Position numbers and translations under genes: made by a program | Shown: one piece after another, positions 46,677 to 54,382 of the stretch | Position numbering within the stretch: position 1 is the first letter of the stretch | Layout of the letters: each line of letters begins with the position of its first letter | NCBI RefSeq assembly: GCF_000513195.1 | Contig: NZ_CBVI010000001.1 | Span: forward strand, 124,001-188,000 | Direction: 5' to 3' | Length of the DNA stretch: 64,000 bases | From: Bacteroides timonensis | GTDB lineage: Bacteria > Bacteroidota > Bacteroidia > Bacteroidales > Bacteroidaceae | The notes under the pieces: generated by a model | Told to the model about the DNA's origin: nothing | Databases searched by the model: none | Seen by the model: the letters and a program-made list of their open reading frames with translations, nothing else

Positions 46677-47600
46677 ATGAAAACAAAACAAGAGAAAGGA
46701 GACGAACTTATGGCTGGTAATTATATTCGTTTCGATTGGGCAATGAAGCGTCTGCTGCGCAACAAAGCCAATTTTGGGGTACTGGAAGGATTCCTAACTA
46801 CCCTTTTGAAAGAAAACATCAAAATTCAGAAACTTCTGGAAAGCGAAAGTAATCAAGAGGATGAGTTTGATAAGTATAATCGTGTGGATATGCTTGCTGA
46901 AAATTCGAAAGGCGAACTTATCCTGATTGAAGTCCAGAATAACAATGAATATGCTTACTTCCAGCGCATGCTGTTCGACACTTCCAAGCTTGTGACGGAA
47001 TACATCAATCGTGGCGAAGGATACGATAAAGTACGCAAAGTTTACAGCGTTAATATCGTATATTTCTCCCTAGGCAATGGAAAAGATATCGTATATCATG
47101 GCAAAACAGAGTTCCGCGGCATCCATGAAGGGGATATTCTGGAACTAACTCCTTTTCAGAAACAGACTTTCAGTGTTGATACTGTCAGCCAACTTTATCC
47201 CGAGTATTATATTCTGAAAGTAAATGATTTCAATCAGGTGGCCAAAAGCCCGTTAGAGGAATGGATTCATTATCTGAATACAGGTGATATTCCCGACAGC
47301 GCTACTGCTCCCGGTTTAGAGGAGGTTCGTGAACACCTGAAGATAGACAGGATGACTAAAGACGAGTTGAAGGCCTATTATCGGCATTTGGATAATATTG
47401 TTATCCTCCGAGACAACATCTATACGGAACGTGCAGAAGGACGCGCAGAAGGGCGTGAAGAAGGACGCGCAGAGGGGCGTGAAGAGGGGCGTGAAGAAGA
47501 GCGTTATAGTATAGCTCTTTCCCTAAAAGAACTCAATACTCCCATAGATGTAATTATTAAATCTACTGGTCTTTCCGAAGAAGAGATTGCTACATTATAA
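46677..47600 (+). CDS. Rpn-family PD-(D/E)XK nuclease/transposase-like protein
   Basis: 307 residues. N-terminal PD-(D/E)XK domain: RVDMLAENSKGELILIEVQNNNEYAYFQRMLFDTSKLVTEYINRGE (Asp, then Glu-x-Gln), as in Rpn recombination-promoting nucleases, common in Bacteroides. The C-terminal part carries six four-residue repeats, AEGR/EEGR/EEER, encoded by a 12-base tandem repeat at 47433-47504, followed by a short helical end with LSEEEIATL. MAGNYIRF at 46710 may be the true start. I see no terminal inverted repeats, so this looks like a resident gene rather than an active insertion element. Confidence 0.88.
   Translation: MKTKQEKGDELMAGNYIRFDWAMKRLLRNKANFGVLEGFLTTLLKENIKIQKLLESESNQEDEFDKYNRVDMLAENSKGELILIEVQNNNEYAYFQRMLFDTSKLVTEYINRGEGYDKVRKVYSVNIVYFSLGNGKDIVYHGKTEFRGIHEGDILELTPFQKQTFSVDTVSQLYPEYYILKVNDFNQVAKSPLEEWIHYLNTGDIPDSATAPGLEEVREHLKIDRMTKDELKAYYRHLDNIVILRDNIYTERAEGRAEGREEGRAEGREEGREEERYSIALSLKELNTPIDVIIKSTGLSEEEIATL
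47433..47504 (+). repeat. 12-bp tandem repeat inside the Rpn-like gene
   Basis: Six in-frame copies of 12 bases of the form GCAGAAGGACGC / GAAGAGGGGCGT, giving AEGR AEGR EEGR AEGR EEGR EEER. Copy-number changes would be in frame and would only change the length of the charged spacer. Confidence 0.88.
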
Positions 47601-47615
47601 AGAATTAGCTTTTTA

Positions 47616-47671
47616 CTTGTTGACGGAATTAATTCCTTTCTGTGCAGAGGGGAGTTAACTCCGTCAACGAG
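47616..47671. repeat. Inverted repeat after the Rpn-like gene
   Basis: Arms 47616-47636 and 47651-47671 are inverted copies at 18 of 21 positions, all three differences transitions. Each arm carries the GGAATTAATTCC/GGAGTTAACTCC palindrome seen in array A. May also terminate the gene. Confidence 0.75.
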
Positions 47672-47690
47672 TTTAAGACAGACCGCAGGA

Positions 47691-47822
47691 TGTAACGGCC
47701 TTTACCTCATATTGTAACGACTTTTATCTCGGTATGTCACGACCTTTACCTCTGTATGTAAATAGAGTTACCGTGTGGGGTTAATAAAGTGACCCCAGCA
47801 TGTTAATAAAGTTACCATTTAG
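47691..47822. repeat. 22-bp-period array C (six units)
   Basis: Units start at 47691, 47713, 47735, 47757, 47779 and 47801, exactly 22 bases each. Units one to three have TGT[AC]ACG followed by CTTTTA or CTTTAC; units five and six have GTTAATAAAGT[GT]ACC. Unit four is intermediate. No spacers of variable foreign sequence as in CRISPR, no coding capacity. Confidence 0.83.
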
Positions 47823-47884
47823 AGTAATTGGTGCTCTTCCTATATTAATTCAACTATAAACTCGCATTATTAATCTTTTTCGCT

Positions 47885-47892
47885 TATATTTG
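47885..47892 (+). promoter_or_regulatory. Promoter before a structured region
   Basis: TATATTTG, directly followed by the perfect hairpin AATGTACTTC-ACAAC-GAAGTACATT (47894-47918), which would lie at or near the 5' end of the transcript. Confidence 0.6.
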
Positions 47893-47893
47893 C

Positions 47894-48110
47894 AATGTAC
47901 TTCACAACGAAGTACATTTTATAGAATTTAGTTTAGTCTCCATACTGAAACTGCAACTTCAAAAATGGACAAGCCTAAACTGAAGGGTCATTCGTATGTT
48001 CAACAACTTACGATATGCGCACCTATTCAGTTTATTAGCTTGTCCGGGTTGTTGCAGACCTCAGTAGGGATGGTAAACTGTTTTAGGTGCGTTCCTTTTA
48101 ACAGTATTGA
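47894..48110 (+). ncRNA. Candidate structured RNA or leader
   Basis: After the 5' hairpin (47894-47918), a long imperfect dyad spans about 47940-48070: CATACTGAAACTGCAACTT, TGGACAAGCCTAAACTGA on one side pair with TCAGTTTATTAGCTTGTCC and GTTGTTGCAGACCTCAGTA on the other. An inner stem TCGTA/TACGA (about 47991-48013) sits near the tip, and GCACCTA (48018-48024) can pair with TAGGTGC further down. A 91-codon frame from 47965 runs through the stem and is not convincing as a protein. The structure could be a free RNA or the leader of the small genes that follow. Confidence 0.4.
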
Positions 48111-48112
48111 AC

Positions 48113-48430
48113 ATGCAAACACCCATTATCAAATCCTACAAAGTACTCACGAGACAAAACTCCCGATGGTACAAGATAATCCTGTTTATACAACAAGGAA
48201 AAACATCTGCCATGTATATCATAAAAACGCAGGATCATGAGGTTCTTGAAACTCTCAATTCAACTTGTCTCAAAGAAATAAGAGACAAAATACAGTTTGT
48301 CGGTAATTTAATACTCGGCAAACCTCAGTCCAGTCCTATCCATCTGACATTCTATTGCAGATTTATTCATTTAGAGCATCAGCATTACTCATGCCCAATG
48401 AAGAACTATCATATAGACTACATATTATAA
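48113..48430 (+). CDS. Hypothetical small protein, uncertain
   Basis: 105 residues from the ATG at 48113 (MQTPIIKSYKVLTRQNSRWYK). I do not recognise it. It is basic, has a central IIKTQDHEVLETLNSTCLKEIRDKIQFVGNLI stretch and no signal or membrane segment. It follows the structured region and precedes a small membrane protein gene on the same strand by 16 bases, which is the main argument for it. It could instead be a remnant or a chance frame. Confidence 0.25.
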   Translation: MQTPIIKSYKVLTRQNSRWYKIILFIQQGKTSAMYIIKTQDHEVLETLNSTCLKEIRDKIQFVGNLILGKPQSSPIHLTFYCRFIHLEHQHYSCPMKNYHIDYIL

Positions 48431-48446
48431 CTCAATTTTAAATACT

Positions 48447-48701
48447 ATGAAATACTCATCACACCCCTACAACAGAAGGAAACTAAATTTCTTCCTCTTT
48501 ATACACATTACTGCTTTCTGCATGTACATGATATTGATTCTGGTACTCGTTGTCCTTCGCCTTATATTGGAAGAAAAATACAAGGTGATAGATTCACTTC
48601 AAAAACAAATACAACAGTATAAAGAAATACCCACTACTCCCATATCCCACGAATACAGGAAGTGGTGGGATGATTATAGCTTAAAAGACGATCATCGCTA
48701 A
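48447..48701 (+). CDS. Small single-pass membrane protein
   Basis: 84 residues. Basic N-terminus (KYSSHPYNRRKLN), one long hydrophobic helix (about 15-41, FFLFIHITAFCMYMILILVLVVLRLIL), then a short coiled-coil-like polar tail (EEKYKVIDSLQKQIQQYKE) ending KWWDDYSLKDDHR. No family recognised. The composition is convincing for a real membrane protein. Its partner or role is unknown; the structured region and the Rpn-like gene are its upstream neighbours, RtcB the downstream one. Confidence 0.5.
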   Translation: MKYSSHPYNRRKLNFFLFIHITAFCMYMILILVLVVLRLILEEKYKVIDSLQKQIQQYKEIPTTPISHEYRKWWDDYSLKDDHR

Positions 48702-48862
48702 CTTTATCTCTTAAAGTTTACCTATTCTTTAGAATATCTTTGACCTAATCAGTCCGGACAATGCCATACAGACTCCAAGGATTGATGCTGTAAGAAGATA
48801 CTCTAACTGTTTACATCTGCAAAAAAACGTTCCTTTTCCTTGCATACTTTAAAAAGATGCAT

Positions 48863-48870
48863 TACTTTTG
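48863..48870 (+). promoter_or_regulatory. Probable rtcB promoter
   Basis: TACTTTTG in the gap after the small membrane protein gene. If used, rtcB has a leader of about 270 nt, unusually long for this window. Confidence 0.5.
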
Positions 48871-48949
48871 CTACTGTTAAACACAGTATTCACCCCTTTA
48901 AAACTGAAAGAAAGGGACTAATTTATGTTGGAACTATAATATCTCAGCC

Positions 48950-49149
48950 AGGACTAAGTTGACTCATCGGGATGATGGGGCTTTGCAATTTTCTTGATTA
49001 GTCCTACAATCACATTTATAATTTTATTATTATTCACTTCAATGCAGTGGACAGATAGTGTTGTACCTATCATCATCCCATGCATTGGGTACAAACGCAT
49101 ATTGCACTGCCCCGTCGCGAGGCGGGCAGCCCATGCCGTATGCGTACAC
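48950..49149 (+). promoter_or_regulatory. Structured rtcB leader
   Basis: GGACTAA (48953-48959) can pair with TTAGTCC (48998-49004). Closer to the gene, CTGCCC (about 49109) and GGGCAG (about 49126) form a GC-rich hairpin, enclosed by ACGCATA (about 49094) and TATGCGT (about 49139); the 3' edge of this outer stem touches the rtcB start codon and would cover its ribosome-binding region. The whole leader is open in the rtcB frame, but the family start is downstream. Confidence 0.5.
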
Positions 49150-50562
49150 ATGAAAAAAGAAAATATGGGAATACGATTAAAAGATTTAAGTAAGCTGGGA
49201 TATAGAGACAATGTAGCACGCAGTCTGGCAGTAGCCATTGTCGGCAAACATTGCAAGCACCAAAGCAAAGAACAGATTATCAAGACACTGAGCGACGTGC
49301 TGGAAAACCCCGATACTTATAAAGAGAATGAGACATGGGGCAAACTGGCCGAACACCTGTCCCCCACCCTCATCGAAAAGAAGTTCACAGCATACGACTT
49401 GCTCGACGAGCCGTTGCCCTATAAAACCTATGGCGGCAAGTTCATAGAAACCCTTGCCAAACAGCAGATGAACCTGGCCATGAAGCTCCCCGTCAGCGTA
49501 GCCGGGGCACTGATGCCCGATGCACATGCCGGATACGGTCTGCCCATCGGCGGTGTACTCGCCACGGACAACGCCGTCATCCCCTATGCCGTAGGGGTGG
49601 ATATTGGTTGCCGGATGAGTTTGACGGTGTTCGATGCCAAAGCGGATTATCTGAAAAGATACTCACATCAGATAAAAGAGGCGTTGAAAGACTACACTCA
49701 CTTCGGCATGGAGGGCGGCCTGACCTTTGCACAAGAACATGAAGTGACAGAACGGGAAGAATTCCGTTTAACACCTCTTCTGAGGGGCTTACGCGGGAAG
49801 GCCATCCGTCAGTTGGGCAGTTCCGGTGGTGGAAATCATTTCGTGGAGTTCGGAGAGCTTCTTCTGCAAGGAGAAAATATGCTGGGACTGCCCGAAGGCA
49901 ATTATATGGCATTGCTGTCACATTCCGGTTCGCGCGGACTGGGAGCCGCTATTGCCATGCATTACAGCCGGATAGCCCGTGAAGTCTGCAAACTTCCGCG
50001 TGAAGCGCAGCATTTTGCCTGGCTCGACTTGAACTCGGAAGAAGGACAGGAATACTGGATGAGCATGAACCTGGCAGGCGACTATGCCCGTGCCTGTCAC
50101 AAACAAATTCATCTGAACCTCTCGAAAGCTCTGGGACTGAAGCCAATGGCGAACGTGAACAATCATCACAACTTCGCCTGGAAAGAGGAGATTGCACCCG
50201 GACGCACTGCCATCGTGCATCGCAAAGGGGCTACTCCTGCACAGGCTGGGCAACCGGGACTTATCCCCGGAAGCATGGCAACTCCCGGTTATCTGGTAGC
50301 AGGTCAGGGTGTGGAAGAGTCATTATGTTCCGCTTCGCACGGTGCCGGACGGGCTATGTCACGCCAGAAGGCAAAGGAGAGTTTCACCCAGTCGGCCATG
50401 AAGAAATTTCTCTCGCAGGCCGGGGTCACACTGATTGGAGGCAGCATCGAAGAGATGCCATTAGCCTACAAGAACATCGACCGGGTGATGCAGCCCCAAG
50501 AGACATTGGTAGAAGTGCAGGGCAAATTCATGCCGCGCATTGTAAGGATGAATAAAGAGTAA
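49150..50562 (+). CDS. rtcB: RNA-splicing ligase RtcB
   Basis: 470 residues from the ATG at 49150 (MKKENMGIRLKDLSKLGY). A longer in-frame start at 48994 would add 52 hydrophobic residues unlike the family and is rejected. GTP-dependent ligase joining 3'-phosphate and 5'-OH RNA ends. Motifs: MPDAHAGYGLPIGGV, VGVDIGCRMS with the metal-binding Cys, QLGSSGGGNHFVEFG, SHSGSRGLG, and guanylated His397 in CSASHGAGRAMSR. The C-terminus (EEMPLAYKNIDRV) is normal. Next to it are remains of an RNA-repair-like kinase and an MNT/HEPN pair, so this was probably part of a larger RNA damage and repair island. Confidence 0.96.
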   Translation: MKKENMGIRLKDLSKLGYRDNVARSLAVAIVGKHCKHQSKEQIIKTLSDVLENPDTYKENETWGKLAEHLSPTLIEKKFTAYDLLDEPLPYKTYGGKFIETLAKQQMNLAMKLPVSVAGALMPDAHAGYGLPIGGVLATDNAVIPYAVGVDIGCRMSLTVFDAKADYLKRYSHQIKEALKDYTHFGMEGGLTFAQEHEVTEREEFRLTPLLRGLRGKAIRQLGSSGGGNHFVEFGELLLQGENMLGLPEGNYMALLSHSGSRGLGAAIAMHYSRIAREVCKLPREAQHFAWLDLNSEEGQEYWMSMNLAGDYARACHKQIHLNLSKALGLKPMANVNNHHNFAWKEEIAPGRTAIVHRKGATPAQAGQPGLIPGSMATPGYLVAGQGVEESLCSASHGAGRAMSRQKAKESFTQSAMKKFLSQAGVTLIGGSIEEMPLAYKNIDRVMQPQETLVEVQGKFMPRIVRMNKE

Positions 50563-51029
50563 GAGGCAAAGGCACGAAGCTTTGCAACAGATCATGCCCG
50601 CTTTCAGTACTTTCATGCTGAGGATGGGTATATAGATTATATTCCACATGATAATTTCCGGTGTGAAGTTATCTTATTATCCGGTTTGCCAGGAATGGGG
50701 AAAGATCATTATATCCGTACATTGCCACAGGATATTCCTGTGATAAGCCTCGATGCTATCCGGCGAAAGTACAAAGTTAACCCTACTGATAAGGCTGCCA
50801 ATGGCAGGGTGGTACAGAAAGCTAAGGAAGAAGCTCGCAACTGATTGATTTATTCCTCACTTACGGGGTTAAAGTGAAGATTCTTTATATCGAAAAGCCG
50901 TATGCGGTATGGAGGAAACAAAATCGTGAACGGGAATTTATGGTTCCGGAAGCGGTACTGGATACAATGCTCGGGGAGCTGGAAGTTCCGCAACTGGGGA
51001 AGGCACATGAAGTGGTGTATTCTGTCTGA
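50563..51029 (+). pseudogene. Decayed P-loop kinase/AAA ATPase next to rtcB
   Basis: Directly after the rtcB stop, in the same frame, the DNA encodes SFATDHARFQYFHAEDGYIDY, then EVILLSGLPGMGKDHYIR (Walker A) and VISLDAIRRKY, ending at a stop at 50842-50844. The next frame over then continues from about 50838 with QLIDLFLTYGVKVKILYIEKPYAVWRKQNRE and KAHEVVYSV, stop at 51027-51029. So the 5' part is missing and an internal deletion shifted the frame. The intact parent would be a polynucleotide-kinase-like ATPase, the expected partner of an RNA ligase. Loss of the whole start makes it non-functional. Confidence 0.85.
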
Positions 51030-51045
51030 CAGTAGGCAAGATACA

Positions 51046-51437
51046 TCACTCTTTGTTTATCAATTGTTCCATTGCATTAATAAAGGCCTCAGCCCGTGGA
51101 CGAAGTGTATTTACCAAAGCAAGATCACAATATGCAAAGTCACTATAATCACTTGCCTGACGTTTTTCAAATAGAAGGCTAAAGGTTGCGCCATGATCTA
51201 AGCTCAAATGCCCGGTGCGAACAAAATACATAGAAAGTTGTGTCTTTACGCCATTATGTGTATTGGCTTCTATCTCACAATTTAACAGCAGTGCAGAAGC
51301 AGTATAATAGCAAGCATAATAAAGACGGTTAACGGCTGCATTGTGTTATAATCAGCTTCTTTCAGGGTTTCATAAGCACGTTCCAAACGATAATTCACAA
51401 TGGCGGCACGACTTTCGGAATCAAGTTTTTCTTTCAT
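51046..51437 (-). pseudogene. Frameshifted HEPN-domain protein
   Basis: Starts MKEKLDSESRAAIVNYRLERAYETLKEADYN at 51437 and then goes out of frame near 51330; the original frame resumes with AAVNRLYYACYYTASALLL and runs to LVNTLRPRAEAFINAMEQLINKE, stop at 51046. NRLYYACYYTAS is the HEPN core motif. A short deletion explains the break. HEPN proteins of this type pair with an MNT nucleotidyltransferase, whose remains overlap the start by ATGA. Many HEPN proteins are RNases. Confidence 0.82.
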
Positions 51438-51745
51438 AACACGATCCCTTCCTTCATTACATTAATGCTGAATGGGGTCGTGATTCTTTCCCATACACGA
51501 CGCAACACTACCATCGGGCTGATAATCACCCCGGTCTCCACTTCCACTTCATACAAATGACGGGTAATCTCCAATTCACGTTCAGGTGCCAAATGATCAC
51601 CATCCAGCAATATGAGTAAGTCTATATCCGAATCTACCTGTGCATCTCCCCGAGCTTCGGCCCCATAGAAAATGGTCTTCGCATCAGGAGCAATGCGATG
51701 CGAAAGAAGATTGCCTTGCTTTTTTTTATAAGACTGACATAGAAA
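51434..51745 (-). pseudogene. 5'-truncated MNT nucleotidyltransferase
   Basis: The frame holds HRIAPDAKTIFYGAEARGDAQVDSDIDLLILLDGD, the minimal nucleotidyltransferase motif with GA in place of the usual GS and the DSDIDL metal residues intact, then EITRHLYEVEVETGVIISPMVVL and EGIVL before the stop. It has no ATG: upstream the frame runs through an A8 tract into DNA that now serves as the promoter of the Crp-like gene on the other strand. It overlaps the HEPN start by 4 bases, the usual operon arrangement of this toxin-antitoxin family. Confidence 0.8.
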
Positions 51746-51760
51746 CAGATGAATTTCATG

Positions 51761-51768
51761 TACATTTG
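51761..51768 (+). promoter_or_regulatory. Promoter of the first Crp-like gene
   Basis: TACATTTG, 24 bases before the ATG at 51792. It overlaps the area where the MNT gene should have started on the other strand. Confidence 0.65.
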
Positions 51769-51791
51769 TTCAAATAAAAAATAGTACGCTT

Positions 51792-52370
51792 ATGGGAGAA
51801 TTCAATATATACAATGAAATACTCGATTTTAGTGATTTCATTCATCTGTTTCTTAGTAAGGGTAAGAGAATTACCTTAGAAAAGAGCGAGTATTTTTGCA
51901 GGGCAGAAGAGAATTTCCCTTTTGTAGCTTATCTTGAGAAAGGTGCATTCAGATATACCTGTGATGATTCCGATGGAAAAGAGCATATTTTGTCTTATGC
52001 ATTTGAGAACGAAATTCTCGGCAATTATTCGCCTTTGCAGAACAATAGTTATGCAATTTCCAATATACAAGCTATTCAAAGCTCCGTTATATATATGCTT
52101 TCTATATCTGAAATAAATTCATATTTCAATAGTAGTATGGAGACTCAGTTTCTTGGCAGAAGGATAGCAGAAGTTGTTCTTTTTTCAATGGCGCAGAGGC
52201 TCAAGTCTCTGTATTGCGATACTCCGGAAGAACGGTATTTATCATTAGTTACAAAATGTCCTGACGTACTAAACAGGATAACACTCAGAGAAATGGCTTC
52301 ATATTTAATGATAACACCGGAAACCTTAAGCCGGATTAGAAAAAGAATTGTATTGAAAAGAAAATCTTGA
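51792..52370 (+). CDS. Crp/Fnr-family regulator, paralogue 1
   Basis: 192 residues. N-terminal cyclic-nucleotide-binding-like barrel (YLEKGAFRYTCDDSDGKEHILSYAFENEILGNY) and C-terminal winged helix (ITLREMASYLMITPETLSRIRK). It is the same length as the protein at 63054 and shares EKG.FRY, EHI, YAF, ITLRE.AS and TPET.S.IRK, so they are duplicates. The ligand-binding Arg/Ser loop of true CRP is not visible, so cAMP is unlikely. A lipoprotein gene with its own likely promoter follows after 77 bases. The target is unknown; the lipoprotein gene is the obvious candidate. Confidence 0.88.
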   Translation: MGEFNIYNEILDFSDFIHLFLSKGKRITLEKSEYFCRAEENFPFVAYLEKGAFRYTCDDSDGKEHILSYAFENEILGNYSPLQNNSYAISNIQAIQSSVIYMLSISEINSYFNSSMETQFLGRRIAEVVLFSMAQRLKSLYCDTPEERYLSLVTKCPDVLNRITLREMASYLMITPETLSRIRKRIVLKRKS

Positions 52371-52447
52371 TTCAAATCAAGGTTTTTATCCTTTATTTTG
52401 CTCTACTTTGCAGCGAAATAATTTTGTACCTTAATTCGATCAGTATT

Positions 52448-53260
52448 ATGAGAGCAAAAGAAAGATTTGGAATAATGTTATTACTTCTTTACACACTCTG
52501 TTTTATTAGTTGTGATAAGGACGATAACAATGTAGAGAATATCGTTACCATGTCCGTATCGCCTGAGTTAGTATGGATAAAAGCTACACCTTCAACTCCA
52601 ACCCATCCTCGTGTTCAAATTATGGAATGTAGCATTGAGGGGAATAATGAAAAACTATATATAGCTCCAGATCAAATAGAAGGCTTTGAGTATAATAAGG
52701 GATATGATTACAAGTTAAAGGTTAAGATAAGCCCTCTTGAAAATCCCTCCACTGATGGCTCCACAGTCAGGTATGAATTAAGAGAAATTATATTCCAACA
52801 TAAAGCACCATTTAAGATTCAACTTACGTATGCGGTTGATGCAGAACTCAAAAGCATCATAGAAGATGATTTACGGAATACCTCATCGTACCTTGTCGGC
52901 AGCGGTTATGTATTTAATGAGGCACTCTCAACGTGGGTACTTGTAGATGCAGATTATACTCCACTATTAAATGGGATATATCACAGAGAAAACGGTCCTC
53001 ATGCAGAACTTCCTACTTCCTATAAATTGTTACCACCAGATGCGCAAATCGTTACGCATGTAAAATGGACCTTTATCTTTCAATCGGGCTCTGAACAAAT
53101 GATACGCCCGTACGATGCCATTATCACTCAAATTGCCGGCTCTTCTTTCAATCGTCTTTGGTTTTACGAGGATTTGACTGAGTATTATAAGACAAAATAT
53201 CCGGATGCCGGAGTTAAGGGTGTTGTGCGCGTACAGCGTCTTAGTTATAACAATCGCTGA
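52448..53260 (+). CDS. DUF4377-like lipoprotein
   Basis: 270 residues from the ATG at 52448; an upstream frame from 52367 would put an unneeded hydrophobic stretch before the signal. Lipoprotein leader ends FISC (Cys22). Residues about 30-115 match the DUF4377 pattern (IEGFEYNKGYDYKLKVKI and YELREII). The second half (about 120-270, FKIQLTYAVDAELKSIIEDDLRN, VVRVQRLSYNNR) I do not recognise. Its partner regulator is immediately upstream. Function unknown. Confidence 0.75.
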   Translation: MRAKERFGIMLLLLYTLCFISCDKDDNNVENIVTMSVSPELVWIKATPSTPTHPRVQIMECSIEGNNEKLYIAPDQIEGFEYNKGYDYKLKVKISPLENPSTDGSTVRYELREIIFQHKAPFKIQLTYAVDAELKSIIEDDLRNTSSYLVGSGYVFNEALSTWVLVDADYTPLLNGIYHRENGPHAELPTSYKLLPPDAQIVTHVKWTFIFQSGSEQMIRPYDAIITQIAGSSFNRLWFYEDLTEYYKTKYPDAGVKGVVRVQRLSYNNR

Positions 53261-53262
53261 TT

Positions 53263-53304
53263 AATCCCCTCCGCGTAGCCCTATCTACCTGCATGGAGGG
53301 GATT
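53263..53304. terminator. Bidirectional terminator
   Basis: AATCCCCTCC (53263-53272) and GGAGGGGATT (53295-53304) form a perfect 10-bp stem between two convergent genes. Confidence 0.8.
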
Positions 53305-53336
53305 AAACCGAGCTACAATGTTTTCGGAAATACAAC

Positions 53337-54242
53337 TTACTGCAATACAATACTTACCGAGAAATACGGTGCTATCTGGAAACAAGGATCATATTCCCTC
53401 CCCATCGCCTTAAAGAACGCTGACAAGCTTCTGCCATCATAATAAGCATTGCGCACCGCATTTATCCCCACCGTAACAGGCAAAAAAATGTGCTTGGAAA
53501 CCTTGAATTCAGGACGGAAACCTACCACAATGTACTGGTGCGTAAAAATCTTATCATCACCATTCAACTCTGTCAAAGCCATCTGCCCACCCATTTCCGT
53601 AATGAAATTAATGCTGAACGTTTTGTTCACATTATACCCAACCGCAAGGTTAGCTCCATCCAAAGCCGAAAAGCTGCAAGTCAGTTTATGCCCATAATTC
53701 CAGTTTACGTATAATGCAGGAAACGCCATAGGATAACCGAAAGCATTGTTCAATGCCAAACCCGCACCCAGTTCCAGATTAGGGAGTATACGCCTGACAA
53801 AGACCAACCCCGCACTTCCCAATACGTTCCGGAAACGTAAATGCGAAAACCGTGTATCATCCGTATATACACCGACACCGACGCTTACCATCATCGACCA
53901 TTTCTCACTCAAAGGCCGCACATGGAAAAGCGACATCTGCAAATTCAGAATCTCGGACAACACAAGAGGCTCTGCAATATTCTTATTATTCAGAGACGCA
54001 TAATCTCCCGAAAGTCCGATACCCCATATCGTAGGCTGATTGCTTTCGTTCTTTTTCATCGACAGAGGCAGATTGGCACTTCCGTGATAGACCATAGCGG
54101 AACCTTTACTGTTACCCACTTTCTGATTGTGTTCATCCCGATAAGCCGATGTACCGAAATACTCTGTTTTAATAGTGATCTGTGCAGTGCATTCCACAGA
54201 AAGCTTTAAAACTAAGACCGTTGCAATAGATATCCACTTCAT
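53337..54242 (-). CDS. DUF6268-like outer-membrane beta-barrel protein
   Basis: 301 residues from the ATG at 54242 (MKWISIATVLVLKLSVECTAQ, a normal signal peptide). A frame beginning at 54320 adds 26 residues and a second hydrophobic stretch, less likely. The body alternates aromatic and polar residues in amphipathic strands (MMVSVGVGVYTDDTRF, LELGAGLALNNAFGYPMAFPALYVNWNYG, FLPVTVGINAVRN) and ends APYFSVSIVLQ, as outer-membrane barrels do. Family by resemblance to DUF6268; function unknown. Divergent from the LytS/LytTR pair, which may control it. Confidence 0.75.
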   Translation of the reverse strand: MKWISIATVLVLKLSVECTAQITIKTEYFGTSAYRDEHNQKVGNSKGSAMVYHGSANLPLSMKKNESNQPTIWGIGLSGDYASLNNKNIAEPLVLSEILNLQMSLFHVRPLSEKWSMMVSVGVGVYTDDTRFSHLRFRNVLGSAGLVFVRRILPNLELGAGLALNNAFGYPMAFPALYVNWNYGHKLTCSFSALDGANLAVGYNVNKTFSINFITEMGGQMALTELNGDDKIFTHQYIVVGFRPEFKVSKHIFLPVTVGINAVRNAYYDGRSLSAFFKAMGREYDPCFQIAPYFSVSIVLQ

Positions 54243-54382
54243 TTTTGCTCTTTCTTTTAATGATTTGTATGCCACAAAGATTGTCAATATCAATGCGAAC
54301 GAGGAAATCTTTTTGACCAAACCCCGGCCTGCTTATGACGAAACGGATAAGCAGCAACCACTTTATCCCTTATCTTTGCAAC

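Noticed and set aside
46677..47600. Active insertion sequence
   Set aside because: The Rpn-like gene has transposase-like naming in some databases, but no terminal inverted repeats or target duplication flank it here.
47691..47822. CRISPR array or phage attachment site
   Set aside because: Contiguous 22-base units without spacers; no integrase or tRNA end nearby.
47965..48240. 91-codon frame at the structured region
   Set aside because: It overlaps both arms of a long dyad, the sequence looks non-protein-like, and the next frame is offset and overlaps it.
48994..49149. N-terminal extension of RtcB by 52 residues
   Set aside because: Hydrophobic and unlike the family, while MKKENMGIRLKDLSKLG at 49150 is a normal start; the DNA there forms a hairpin.
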